In this document: in pieces, positions 26,401 to 34,490 of the stretch
Position numbering within the stretch: position 1 is the first letter of the stretch
Layout: each line of letters opens with the position of its first letter
Assembly (NCBI GenBank): GCA_029582265.1
Contig: CM055837.1
Coordinates: 8,817,926-8,881,925, forward strand
DNA from: Zoroaster sp. YZ-2022
Taxonomy: Eukaryota > Echinodermata > Asteroidea > Forcipulatida > Zoroasteridae
Reading direction: 5' to 3'
Length of the DNA: 64,000 bases
Notes under the pieces: generated by a model
The model's database searches: none
What the model saw: only the letters and a program-made list of their open reading frames with translations
Told to the model about the DNA's origin: nothing
Program-made: the position numbers and the translations under genes

Positions 26401-29400
26401 ATTTGTAATCCTGTGGTGTCCTTCCAAGTTCCTTACTAAAGAACGTTGTTTGTTTGTTACAAGGAGATGGAGGGCGCAAGTAGTAATGTGGAAACCCTGA
26501 TGCAGAAGTTGAGAGAGCTCGAGGAGCAGTCGGAGCCTGATGAAACCCAAGAGGAGAAACTGAAGAAGTTTGAGAAGGTCGAGAAACAGAACGTTGAATG
26601 TAAGCCACATGTTTCAGAAATGATGTCATACGTCAGCTCATCTTAATGTGTCATTTGGCTTGTGAAGTGTAGTGGAAGCACCAAATTATAAAAACCAGCT
26701 TTTCACATCTGCTGTGCCATTGCGACTTATAAGGAGTGGATTTAGATGTCAGTGAGGAGAGCCCACCATGTTTTCCTTGAAAATGACAACATATCAGATG
26801 GAATAACTTCTCAGTATGTTGGGTACAATATCCATCTTAAAACCAACTAAGCTTTGAGATAATAATCTCAGTTTCTTTTGGGGGCAATTAGCAATGGTTT
26901 AAACCATCTACATAAACAAAGTACATGTCTGTCTTGTCTTGTCCTGTATGGCATCCACAACTCAAGCAACCGCTTTCTTGGACATGCCTCCATTTCACCA
27001 TTTTTTTCATGGATCTATCCCTTATTTCTCATTTTATTGTACACTGATTTATTAATACTATTATCTGTGTACTGTGACTTGAGAATTGTGAAATGGAAAT
27101 AAATGTGAATGAATGAATGAAATAAAAATAGGTATGAGTCTCACCAAAGATGGATTCTCTTGCCATTGAAGACACAGAGTGATGAACCACACTGGTAAAA
27201 AGGAAAACAAATCCCTGACACAAGAACTCTGTGGATGATTATTAATTGTTTTTTACGATTTGTTTATCGTTCAGTATCCCCACCGAGTGATGAGACTTGC
27301 CAAGACACATCAGATCTCTCACACTTCATCATAGAGCCGGACTTCAAGTACCAGGACTTTGCCAAAAGGGGCGAGATTTCCCAGATACCAACATTCAGAG
27401 CACAGGTAAGGGGCGCGCTAAGATCTCATATTGCTTGTCCCTAGCTTGGTCGTAACTTGATCAAAAAGACACGGAAGTGCAATTGTAACACCCCTTTCAG
27501 CTTGGGTATAAAATACTGTGAAGTTTGACTAAAACCTTTTGAGAAAGATCAAATTTGCAACCCTTGCTTTCTGGAAATGCCATACTTGTTTCCTTTGTGT
27601 GTTTTTTAAATTTCTATGAGCAAGAACGCTTTGTCACTGGTGAAATTGGGTCAACGCAACCACTATAAAGTACAGTCTTAATTTCTTATAGCGTTGATTC
27701 CTTTCCCAGTTGAGATTGATGCCTGATAAACGCTGCCCTGCCAAAGTCACAGGGCCCCTGGGATCAAATTGATGACTTTGTCTTCAGTAGCCTTAAGTCA
27801 CCAGAGATTAAACCGCTACGTGAGGACAGGAACAAAACAATGACTTAGCATAAGGATTGTGTAGTTTTTAGCCGTTTCCGCTGGATTCATAATTTGATCA
27901 AGTTTAACCGGTAAACTGTGAGTAATGTTCCAATGGGTTACTCGTGCTCCTGCTTTTTTGCAACTGCCATACACTCGGATGTATACAAGTGTAAGTTTTA
28001 GCAGGGGAATTGTCGAAGTGAGGGTACATGAAGTCGAATTAAGCAGTGACACCTCTATTAAGTAAGGTATCGACACGTCATGTTGAAAGTTAATAGGCAG
28101 TGACATTCATCACTCTTTGAACATTTTTGTTTTTGGGAAAAAACCTAGTTTGATTGTGGGTTCCAATTGACAGCTGCCAATCAAAATGCTTACATACCGC
28201 ATGTGGGAATTCATGTAGGATTTTAAATTTTGAAACTGCCTGTCCAAATTGAATTAGCTGGTGAGAAATTTTGAACGTGAAGTACCAATTGTGTTTGCGC
28301 AAGCCATCACAGTGGGGGATATTAGGGTGGTGCTTAAGGACCCAGGAAAGATTTGGTTTAGATTCTCTCTAAGACAATCAGAGGCTTTTCTAGCTTCTAA
28401 ATTGTTAAGAAGGACTTACTGCATCTCTAAAAACAGGCTTACATGTTAATAGGACAGACTAGACAATGGACACTGGTCTGTCCTGGACAGGCAGGCTTGG
28501 CAGGTACGGTCTAAATAGTCCCAGTCTGTCCAAACCGATTTTGACCTGTCTTGGAGACTGGAGGACTGGTGGCTAGATGAGACCTTGTATCATGTAAAAT
28601 GTGCCATTGTCCATCAAGCATGATTTATAAAAATGAGCATGCATGTTTTATTAATAAATTTTTCCCATGTGGCACGGGGTTGATCGACTAGGCTAACGTA
28701 GCCGAATACCATGTTCAGCTCATTAATAACACTGCAGCTACTAAAAGCATCAATAATGTCGCAGAAAATAACTATATCATGGTGAATTTGTTGTTTTGTT
28801 TCAGGATTACACATGGGAAGATCAAGGATTCTCATTATTGAATCGTTACTACCCAGACATTGCTCCAATGCTTGATGACAAGTTTAGATTAGCGTACGAC
28901 TTGACATACAACACGTAAGTAGCATCTGTTTTTTTAATTTTTTTTTATTTGTTAGTTGACTTGTTTGTCATTTCAACAGTTCTGGTGCTACAACCGATGT
29001 CACAGACCTGCTAAGCAGGGAATTTTGCTAAGCGATATAAGACAGACTACCAGCCAAAAAGCTTACATTTTGTATGTACGTTTGGCTGATAACACTGGTC
29101 TACAGCCAAAATGCTTCCGAAACAAATGAAGTCAAACGTGACTAATTATGGGTCACTGAGAATGGAAATGATGCTTAAAATTGTTGATTGGCTCTAGTTT
29201 TCAAGATATGGTACCGTTTAATGACTACAAGAGACAAGCCAAGAAGCGCAGAGTAGACACTGAATAAGGACTGAATAAGGACTGAACTATGAACTGATAC
29301 ATAGTAAGTGTTACATAAACAGGGCAGGTGACATAATATCAAGTGAAACAACCATAAACACATGAAAAGACCTAGGTTTACAATTCATGATTAAAAATCT

Positions 29401-31928
29401 GCTATGTACACCATATACATAGTACATAAAATGTAAACTTAAATATCTTGGAAACAGTAGCCAATCAGCAATTTTAATTGTCATATTTGAATTCAGCACA
29501 TCAAAATCCATAATAAATAGCACATTTTATCTCCGAAGCAGACAACCAGTGTAACCAGATAAATCTGCTAAGTAAAGCTTTCTGCTAAGCAACTGGATGA
29601 AATTGGCCCCAATGTTCATTGTATGTAGAACTTAACTCACAGAAACACAAACCGATCGAATCATTTTGGGCTGTGAAAGCCAACAAACCTGTGAAAGTAA
29701 CATCAGAGATTATCGATAGCAATGGAAAACCTCCACTTTGTAGCTATAGTTAGATATGTTGAGAAACGGCTATGAAGGATGGAATATCATTTGGAGTACA
29801 ATGCCATGGTATGGATCACAGCAGGTAATAGACAGTCGGTAATAGACTTCTTGTAAAACTTAACTCACAGAAACACAAACTGATTGAATCATTTTGGGCT
29901 GTGAAAGCCAACAAACCTGTGAAAGTAACATCAGAGATTATCGATAGCAATGGAAACCTCCACTTTGGAGCTAAAGTTAGATATCTTTGCATTTACCATG
30001 TTGAGAAACAGCTATGAAGGATGGAATATCGCGAATAACTCGTAACCATGCTTGTTGTATGTGTGTGCATTTGGAGTACAATGCCGTGGTATGGATTACA
30101 GCAGGCTGGCATACTGCATGTAGGTAATAGACTTCAGGTAAAACTTAACTCACAGAAACACAAACTGATTGTATCATTTTGGGCTGTAAAAGCCAACAAA
30201 CCTGTGAAAGTAACATCAGAGATTATCGATAGCAATTGAAAACCTCCACTTTGTAGCTATAGTTACACAGGTTGGATTCAATCAAATTAGCTCAAAATCT
30301 GGCATTTATCAGTGGAGAAAGCATGAACATGGAGCCGATTTATTTTTAAAATTTGTTTTAAAATTTTTTTAAATAATTTTTTTACTGCCACCGACAAACA
30401 TTTTGTGGGCCATGTGATCAATATGCAAAGTAGGCTTACACAGCGATTACCAAGTGTTGTCTGAAATAGTTTTATTGCAGGTTTGATTATCTTGTTGGTG
30501 AGTCCATACGTAATACACATGCGCATTGGTAGTACATGCATTCTTTGAGCTACTTACGGTTCCAAAGCTAGCATACCGTTGTGTGTAATTGAACCTAAAT
30601 CTATGATTTTAACGTTGAAAAGTGATCCTTGAGGCAGAAATTGACTTTGTTAATAACATTTTGAGTCTTTACAACACATATGTTAAATATAAATCCTGAG
30701 CTTTCTAATGTCTTGTTTAAATCCTTAAAGAAAAGCGTGGTTAATGCATTTCCAATGGGCTTCTGAATGATCGTTGGAGCCAGCACGTGTGAAGTGGTCG
30801 TGCTTGATGTTGGAATTACATCACACTTACCAACAGGATAGACCGTGTCGTACTTGTGTACAGTCTTATATCCTGCCACTCTTCTTCATTTCACCTTCCA
30901 GCATGGGCAAGAAAGAGCAAGTGAACACGTCTCTCTTGAGGCGAGCCATCTGGAACTACATCCACTCGCTGTATGGCATCCGTCATGATGACTACGACTA
31001 CGGCGGTGTCAACTCATTGATGGACCGGGCTCTCAAGACGTACATCAAGACAGTGTGCTGCTACCCAGAGAAAGTTACTATTAAGGATTATGAGTCATTC
31101 TGGAGGGACTTTAAACACTCAGAAAAGGTGGGTCTTTTCATAATTGAATTCTTTTGAACCATATTTCTTTGTTTAAAGCAATCTTCTCATATAGCTCAAT
31201 ATCCTATTTGGTTAGTATAATATATATATGTTGTGTTTTATATGTTGACATTTGGTGTTCCGATGAAAACCTGTTTTCTTGAATACATTTTCTGATTATT
31301 ATCAACAGTGAAATTTGTTGTATTCTAAAATTAGAGATATTTAAAAGATTGATTTTGGCAGACTTGTATTCGAGTCATCAAACCTTGAGTCCGAATCACA
31401 AGTCACAAAGGTTAAGTCAGAGTCCATGCATTGAGTGTTTAACTGAAAATAGTAAAAGTTTTTTCAACACAACTACTATGAATTCAATTATAGAGGTCAT
31501 GAAATCTTTAACCTTTGCCTCATCACAAGTCCTGTGATTTCTCAGGATTTGTTGTTGAAAAACTTTCTTTGGAATCTTGTTGTTTCCGAAACAAAGCAAA
31601 CTTGTAAGGAAGTGATGACAAATTGGGGTCAGAAATCAAAAGTCCTTTTTTTTGCAAAGCCTTCATATCCTCCAAAATATTACATAATTGGGATTATGGA
31701 GCTTCCAAAGGTTCCACCCTCCTGGTCCGAGGATGCTGCAAGAACCCTGCTTATTTCTCAAGATGGTAAACTTATTTCCAGTCACACCCTTGATAGCTGC
31801 AGGTGTGCTCATAATGGCTTGATGATTATATCTTTCAGGTGCATGTTAATCTGATGGTGCTGGAGGCTAAGATGCAGGCTAGTCTCCTCTACAGTCTCCG
31901 TGCTATCATGTGGCTCTACACAACATGA
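969..31928 (+). CDS. SESN: Sestrin gene, nine exons in window (5' end missing)
   Basis: Overview of a spliced gene whose exons are listed separately. Joined exons give 1317 nt, 438 codons plus TGA, with every junction GT-AG and phase-consistent. The product is recognisably a sestrin, the stress-induced and leucine-responsive regulator that binds GATOR2 and so controls mTORC1 in the cytosol. The N-terminal half is the alkylhydroperoxidase-like helical domain (RHQCSY motif). The C-terminal half holds the leucine pocket and GATOR2 surface: LTYNT, an Arg in [17 protein letters not shown], and SFW with HSEKV, matching residues known from human SESN2 (Arg390, Asp406/407, Trp444, Glu451). Vertebrate sestrins are about 480-550 residues, so one or more 5' exons lie to the left. 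About 12 residues that vertebrates have between exons 1 and 2 are absent here, so a small exon may be unrecognised. Invertebrates usually have one sestrin. Confidence 0.95.
1690..2560. repeat. 114-bp tandem array (about 4-5 units), split by a SINE
   Basis: Units recur at GAGTCCATCAAAA (1810, 1924, 2038, then about 2502), giving a 114-bp period. Each unit has CACTACCACCCAACTGTTGG and CTGTCTGGGCTATACAGTAC. The last part is interrupted by the SINE at 2125-2469 and then resumes. The left edge (GGCTAGAAACCTTCCTGAATCC) is the same as one end of the TTAA-flanked family found at 5703 and elsewhere. The array is the reverse complement of the one at 23150-23737. Confidence 0.85.
2125..2469 (+). mobile_element. 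tRNA-Leu-derived SINE
   Basis: The first 85 nt fold as a type II tRNA: acceptor stem GTGTCAT pairing with GTGACAC, an A box TGGCCGAGTGG, a B box GGTTCGAATCC, and an anticodon loop CTCAAGT reading CAA (Leu). A tRNA-unrelated body of about 240 nt follows. It contains GAGCAAGACACTTAACC, widespread in marine-invertebrate SINEs, and ends in a (TTA)n tail. It interrupts a 114-bp repeat unit, and the flanks share only a short ATGT. It should be transcribed by RNA polymerase III if active. Confidence 0.88.
3160..3450. repeat. Dispersed repeat with GATTTCTCAGGATTTT core
   Basis: The segment runs from CTGTGATTTCTCAGGATTTT through AAATCCTCCAAAATCAAAC to CAAATCATACCCCTG. Related copies lie at 13230-13342 plus 13955-14060, 20310-20575 and 31530-31790. 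I see no coding capacity. The copies allow nested insertions to be recognised, for example the 610-bp repeat inside the 13.2-14.0 kb copy. Confidence 0.6.
5083..5706. mobile_element. TTAA-flanked MITE, family 2, copy 1
   Basis: The element is bounded by TTAA on both sides, with ends AAGGTCCTTTG and ATAGGACCTT as short inverted repeats. A second copy (about 90 percent similar by eye) is at 13343-13954. There is no transposase ORF. TTAA target sites are the mark of piggyBac-type transposition. Its right TTAA at 5703-5706 is shared with the next element, so the two are directly abutted. Confidence 0.7.
5703..5972. mobile_element. TTAA-flanked MITE, family 1 (CCCTAAC ends), 270 bp
   Basis: The termini read TTAA-CCCTAACA and GGTTAGGG-TTAA. 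The body starts GGTATTCTTGCTAGGAACC and continues with CAGTGCACTTTTGGAAACATG. Related copies lie at 6297, 9041, 10835, 18403 and 23106. CCCT ends with TTAA duplications are typical of piggyBac-derived non-autonomous elements. There is no coding sequence. Confidence 0.8.
6297..6742. mobile_element. Family 1 TTAA MITE with amplified end
   Basis: An inverted copy of the 270-bp family, bounded by TTAA at 6297-6300 and 6739-6742. One terminal segment of about 41 bp (CAGGAAGGTTCCTAGCCAGA ... GTTAGGGTT) is repeated five times in tandem, and variants alternate between CCTAGGGGAG and CCTATAGGGG. Each unit recreates the GTTAGGGTT end. Confidence 0.8.
8667..9040. mobile_element. MITE with AGGGCTGTGC / GCACAGCCT ends
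   Basis: Terminal inverted repeats AGGGCTGTGC and GCACAGCCTTA enclose a sequence with repeated GGATACCCG/GGTATCCGG motifs. A degraded reverse copy lies at about 23740-23985 inside another element. The ends resemble hAT-type elements, but I cannot define an 8-bp target duplication, so class is uncertain. Confidence 0.6.
9041..9293. mobile_element. Family 1 TTAA MITE, 5'-truncated
   Basis: The copy starts directly at GGTATTCTGGCTAGGAACC, abutting the previous element, and ends GGTTAGGG-TTAA at 9293. It lacks the left CCCTAAC end. The body matches 5703-5972 and 10835-11104. Confidence 0.75.
10532..10631. repeat. Perfect 50-bp tandem duplication
   Basis: Two adjacent copies of a 50-bp segment containing AATTTGTAATAAATTTGTAC and AAGAATTAACTTGATGATTT, without visible differences. 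This looks like a recent replication-slippage duplication in intron sequence. Confidence 0.85.
10835..11104. mobile_element. Family 1 TTAA MITE, full length
   Basis: TTAA-CCCTAACC at the left and GTTAGGG-TTAA at the right, 270 bp including both TTAA sites. It is the best-preserved copy alongside 5703-5972 and can serve as the family reference. Confidence 0.82.
11885..12333. mobile_element. Long imperfect palindrome (fold-back MITE)
   Basis: The outer arms ATGACATAAAACACAATAAA and TTTATTGTGTTTTATGTCAT are inverted repeats and continue as GGGGGCCACTTT / AAAGTGGCCCCC. Inner stretches also pair (GAAACCACCCAAAAAG near 11973 with CACTTTTTGGTCGGTTTC near 12210). The whole 449-bp unit can fold into a long hairpin. 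There is no ORF. Confidence 0.8.
13343..13954. mobile_element. TTAA-flanked MITE, family 2, copy 2 (nested)
   Basis: This matches 5083-5706 over almost its whole length but has lost the left TTAA end. It sits inside a copy of the GATTTCTCAGGATTTT repeat, whose two halves flank it at 13230-13342 and 13955-14060. That shows it inserted after the host repeat. Confidence 0.7.
15560..15742. mobile_element. Partial TA-flanked MITE (relative of 39221-39492)
   Basis: The right end CCCTAAATTGTTTTGAGTAG-TATA and the adjoining 180 bp are the reverse complement of the complete element at 39221-39492, including the GATGCATGTAGTGATTACAC region. The other end is missing. Confidence 0.7.
16371..16876. mobile_element. 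MITE with 30-bp TIRs, carrying a nested element
   Basis: The arms GTGGCCGTCCAAAGTTGTCA and TGACAACTTTGGACGGCCAC are inverted repeats, extended on the inner side by ACATTTTCA. The interior includes a separate TTAA-flanked element at 16525-16776. Confidence 0.8.
16525..16776. mobile_element. TTAA-flanked MITE, family 3, nested
   Basis: TTAA-CCAGTTCGCGTC at the left and GACGTGAACTGG-TTAA at the right define a 252-bp element within the larger MITE at 16371-16876. It is G/C-richer than its surroundings. Only one copy is in the window. Confidence 0.75.
18403..18596. mobile_element. Family 1 TTAA MITE, internally deleted
   Basis: Both ends are present (TTAA-CCCTAACC and GGTTAGGG-TTAA), but about 75 bp of the interior containing the GTGCACTTTTGG region is missing, leaving 194 bp. 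Confidence 0.8.
19118..19354. mobile_element. TA-flanked MITE with 30-bp TIRs
   Basis: The arms TATACATAACAGCAAAAGAA and TTCTTTTGCCGTTATGTATA are near-perfect inverted repeats, continuing as ACGTCACCCCCTAA / TTAGGGGTGACG. A TA target and 237-bp size fit a Tc1/mariner-type non-autonomous element. Confidence 0.82.
19464..19785. mobile_element. TTAA-flanked MITE, family 4 (CCCTCCTATG ends)
   Basis: TTAA-CCCTCCTATG and CATAGGAGGG-TTAA enclose 322 bp made largely of repeats of GAAAGGTTTTGAAAGGT in both orientations (19505-19765). It is a fourth distinct TTAA-flanked family in the window. There is no ORF of interest; open frames here are repeat-derived. Confidence 0.78.
19971..20141 (+). CDS. SESN: Sestrin exon 2 in window
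   Basis: 57 codons, phase 0 at both ends, between AATGCAG and GGTAAAT. It encodes helices of the N-terminal alkylhydroperoxidase-like domain, with [20 protein letters not shown] and [10 protein letters not shown], close to the sestrin consensus (HP-x-YLE-x-F-x-x-TQ and YRH-x-IAIM). Confidence 0.95.
20142..24142 (+). other. Sestrin intron, 4.0 kb
   Basis: Holds a copy of the GATTTCTCAGGATTTT repeat (20310-20575), a TTAA-flanked element with 114-bp units (23106-24090) and short simple repeats, including G runs near 21405 and 21685. The overlapping open frames on both strands at about 21930-22450 have no recognisable domain. Confidence 0.75.
23106..24090. mobile_element. Large TTAA-flanked family 1 relative with 114-bp array
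   Basis: TTAA-CCCTAACC at 23106 and GGTAAGGG-TTAA at 24087-24090 bound a 985-bp unit. Inside are five 114-bp tandem units (23150-23737, GATGGACTC at 23162, 23276, 23390, 23504, 23618) and a decayed copy of the GCACAGCC element (about 23740-23985). The terminal 50 bp (GGATTCAGAAAGGTTCCTAG) match the short family 1 elements, so the array appears to have expanded inside such an element. Confidence 0.75.
24143..24325 (+). CDS. SESN: Sestrin exon 3 (redox-motif exon)
   Basis: 61 codons, phase 0, between TTTTTAACAG and GTATGG. It starts [20 protein letters not shown]. Cys and Tyr of the sestrin redox triad (Cys125 and Tyr127 in human SESN2) are present, but the third residue, His132 in SESN2, is Gln here. 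It ends with the conserved [12 protein letters not shown]. Confidence 0.95.
24662..24868. repeat. Dispersed repeat, copy 2 (partner at 700-912)
   Basis: Starts GGTGTGATTTGTCC and ends CCAATCACACC, like copy 1. The interior shares CACCCCAGCGCTGTTCACAA. The minisatellite begins about 10 bp after its end. Confidence 0.6.
24879..25477. repeat. 26-bp minisatellite, about 23 units
   Basis: The unit is built on TAATATGTAAATGTGTTAGA followed by CATTTA or CGTTTA. The first unit has GATATT, the next dozen have GACATT, and all units from about 25236 to the end have GACGTT. The units are otherwise nearly identical, which indicates recent block expansion. There are no unique spacers. Confidence 0.95.
25692..25895 (+). 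CDS. SESN: Sestrin exon 4
   Basis: 68 codons, phase 0, from CCCCAG to GTGAGT. It encodes [20 protein letters not shown] and the conserved [10 protein letters not shown] Ser/Asn/Asp-rich tail ([14 protein letters not shown]) begins the disordered linker between the two helical domains. Confidence 0.95.
25896..26463 (+). other. Sestrin intron, 568 bp
   Basis: A/T-rich intron with no recognisable repeat or gene. The acceptor is TTTGTTACAAG. Confidence 0.7.
26464..26599 (+). CDS. SESN: Sestrin exon 5 (linker)
   Basis: 136 nt, 45 codons plus one base, from TTACAAG to GTAAGC. It encodes a charged helix, [17 protein letters not shown] ([16 protein letters not shown]), corresponding to the acidic linker helix of sestrins. 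The extra T completes a Leu codon with the next exon, confirming phase. Confidence 0.88.
26600..27274 (+). other. Sestrin intron, 675 bp
   Basis: No gene or repeat family recognised. A short (GAAT)n tract lies near 27105-27120. The acceptor is TTTATCGTTCAG. Confidence 0.7.
27275..27405 (+). CDS. SESN: Sestrin exon 6
   Basis: 131 nt, two bases plus 43 codons, between TTCAG and GTAAGG. It encodes [18 protein letters not shown] and ends with IPTFRAQ, matching the sestrin VPTFRVQ-type segment that leads into the C-terminal domain. An in-frame open reading into the intron is not used. Confidence 0.92.
27406..28804 (+). other. Sestrin intron, 1.4 kb
   Basis: No recognised gene. Short self-complementary stretches occur near 28445-28600 (GGACAGACTAGACAATGG ... 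TCTGTCCTGG). Confidence 0.7.
28805..28914 (+). CDS. SESN: Sestrin exon 7
   Basis: 110 nt, 36 codons plus two bases, between TTGTTTCAG and GTAAGT. It encodes [20 protein letters not shown] and ends LTYNT, whose Thr/Tyr correspond to the leucine-pocket residues Thr374/Tyr375 of human SESN2 (family knowledge). The split Thr codon is completed in exon 8. Confidence 0.95.
28915..30901 (+). other. Sestrin intron, 2.0 kb, with triplicated segment
   Basis: Contains copies of the CTGCTAAGCA repeat near 29000-29050 and 29530-29600, and a tandem triplication at 29622-30262. No gene is recognised. Confidence 0.75.
29622..30262. repeat. Tandem triplication, about 220-285 bp units
   Basis: AACTTAACTCACAGAAACAC begins units at about 29626, 29858 and 30142. 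Each runs through GTGAAAGCCAACAAACCTGT and ATCGATAGCAAT. The third unit is truncated. The copies differ by scattered substitutions and small indels. Confidence 0.85.
30902..31127 (+). CDS. SESN: Sestrin exon 8 (leucine/GATOR2 exon)
   Basis: 226 nt, one base plus 75 codons, from CCTTCCAG to GTGGGT. It contains [19 protein letters not shown], then HDDYDYG, then [11 protein letters not shown]. The Arg, the Asp pair, Trp and Glu match SESN2 positions 390, 406/407, 444 and 451, which the literature ties to leucine binding and GATOR2 contact. This predicts leucine sensing is retained. Confidence 0.96.
31128..31838 (+). other. Sestrin last intron, 711 bp
   Basis: Contains a partial copy of the GATTTCTCAGGATTTT repeat (about 31530-31790). 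No gene. The acceptor is TATCTTTCAG. Confidence 0.7.
31839..31928 (+). CDS. SESN: Sestrin terminal exon
   Basis: 29 codons plus TGA. It encodes [20 protein letters not shown] then RAIMWLYTT, the conserved C-terminal helix of sestrins (VHVNLLL-x-EARMQA-x-LLYALRAI). The acceptor TTTCAG is directly before GTG. The 3' UTR follows. Confidence 0.95.
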   Translation: MHVNLMVLEAKMQASLLYSLRAIMWLYTT

Positions 31929-34240
31929 CGATGCTAACTCGATCACACACCTGACGACGCCACCTTGACGAACCTTCCACTCTGAGTGACTAGCTGCCCT
32001 TCTACAGCCAGAGGGGGGGAGCAAGTTGATAACAACCTGCCTATAGCAATACTGTGTTCAGTAGTTAATGCCCGTGAGGTGCTGTGGAGAATCAATGGCT
32101 GCTTACATATGGGTGGGTTTAAGATGTAACAGGAATTAGGTATAACAAGCTTCTCTGGATCTTCCCGAGTGATACTTGAAGTGGTTTTAGAGTTTGCAGT
32201 CATGGTACTATAACGTTTATCAAAGCATTTTCTAAATTCACAGTAATTTTTGATGGGTCCATTATCTGATGACGCATTTCAAACTTACGACTAAGTTTTC
32301 CCCCAGGAATTTATGTATCACTAGTGCGCAAAACTACATGCTGTTGGTGTTGTTCAGCTGATATTGTATTAGTCAATGATTCTGCTGTCAAACTCTGAAC
32401 TGAAGAAATTAAAATACCGATTGTCACTTCCAACAATGTAGATGATAAATAACATCACACACAAATATGACAGTTTACTAAGGCCAGAGTAATACCTATG
32501 TGTATATATATATATGTTGAAACTTAAAGAAGTAATACTAATAGTGAATTCTTAAATTGCCAACTCAATCACACTGTGATGCTCATGGTGCTTTGCATTA
32601 TAACTATCCCTGCCATCAACTACTGCATATAAATTCTTGGTCATTCTCAAGTATACAGCCCTGGCAGTCTGTTAGGCGCTCAACAACTAATCAAACACAA
32701 TTACCATCTCTGCCCTCACAGGTCCCCATTTATACTCCTGGGTGAAGAGAAGCAGTTCATGGTTAAATGTTTTGCTCAAGTGCCGCAACCGGCATGGCTA
32801 AGATTCAAACCAACATTCTGATTACTTCGCCACAAAAACTTGAGTGAAACGGTTCGCTGTAAATGGTGCGCTATGCCACCATTTGGCCACTAAACTCTGA
32901 AATAGAGAGAAAAAAATAAATAATGGGAAACAATTCTTGTAGGTAATTTTGCCATTTGGAATTTTCAATCTCTGGAAACGTTTGTCAGATGGGGCCAGAC
33001 TTTGAACTGTAAGAATATACCCATGTTCTGCAGATTCGATAAACCAATCAGCTCACATGTGTCAGATAATGCCTGTATTATATTGTAATTAATCTCTGAA
33101 TAAAATGTGTGTGCTCAGATTTGGCATTCCTTCATACGGTCAAACCGACGGGAATATTAATAGGAAATAAGTGTTGACTTTGTTGAGTACAATGGCACTA
33201 TAAAAAACAGTTGAATTATAGTATTAATGTCTGTTTATAGATTTAGTTACTTGTGCTCTTATAATGTAACATCTTTACCTGCATAAAAACAAAATAAATT
33301 TATCTTTGGATGAAATTCTCGGTGTTTAAAATCCCAGAGAGTAAAATGTTAACTCACTTCATTTGCAGAGTTAACACCTCCCCTGTAAAGTAAACAAATA
33401 ATTATAATCATTCAATATATTTATTATATCAGCATTTAAAAAGAAAAACAAAACACTCATTGTGATGAGTGTGATAATTGTATCTAAGAATATTATAACA
33501 GTGCCATTGTTGTGTAGAAGACGTTTTAGCCTAATGTTCAGCCTTTGTTTTGGTGTTTCGGGCAGTCCAAGTTGTGGTGATGAAGTGGATCTTTCTTGAC
33601 TGGAAATTCATCAAAACGTCTCAAGACATTTTAAGGTTTTTACTTTTGATTTGAAAAACCCGCTTCTTGGAATCTGTTGGACTTCAGAATTCTTTGTCAT
33701 TTTTGTGTTTACTTACCAGATGTTTCGGAAACTAGAAAAAAAAATCATATCTTTGAAGTGCAACTAATGATATCTATTTAAAAAAAAAAAATCTTCTTTC
33801 TGTTACGGTGTTCATTTTCAGTCAGTGAATGTTCCTTTTGGATGCTGAAAGTGATCACTTTTTCTAATAAAAATCAATCATTGGTTGATGCATCATCCAT
33901 GAAAATGAACGGTTGCTTGTATATACTAATGTATATGACATGTATTATGCATGAATTATACAGTGTAATGGACCCATTATTAATGCCCTCAATGATCAGC
34001 ATTGATAGATCGGGCCATGCACATCATCAAATATTTGTTGGAGACGGGCAATTCTATTTTTATTTATTACATTCTTGCATATTTAAGCATCATTTTACAT
34101 AGTACCATTGTTAAGGTTTGGTTGGATGCGATTGCTTGATGTGGTTTTTGAGCACTGATCTCTACACTAACTGGATCGGTTGTTCAACTGTGGCCTAAAA
34201 AGCATGAAGTTGGCGGTGGTCTTATTTAATTCCCCCAATA

Positions 34241-34490
34241 TATACTGAGACGCAATAGAAACTTACCACTTGTTTTGGAATAGCATAAAATTGTAATGGT
34301 TCAAAATATGACAACACAACAATTTGGATTAGAAATGTTGGCATTTTATTGAGGAAATGTCCACGTTTTGTCCACTACTCGATCCCATCTGTATCCACTT
34401 CACCGCGAGTGCACATATTACATTTGTGCATTGTGATTACTGATAATTTAAGGTCGAAAAAGTGGTAAGTTTCTATTGCGTCTCAGTATA
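34241..34490. mobile_element. TA-flanked MITE, 250 bp
   Basis: CTGAGACGCAATAGAAACTT and AAGTTTCTATTGCGTCTCAG are perfect inverted termini, extended inside by ACCACTT / AAGTGGT. TATA/GTATA borders fit a TA target. Tc1/mariner-type MITE. Confidence 0.85.

Noticed and set aside
27235..27444. Single open frame across sestrin exon 6
   Set aside because: The frame includes intron sequence on both sides; the exon is delimited by TTCAG at 27274 and GTAAGG at 27406.
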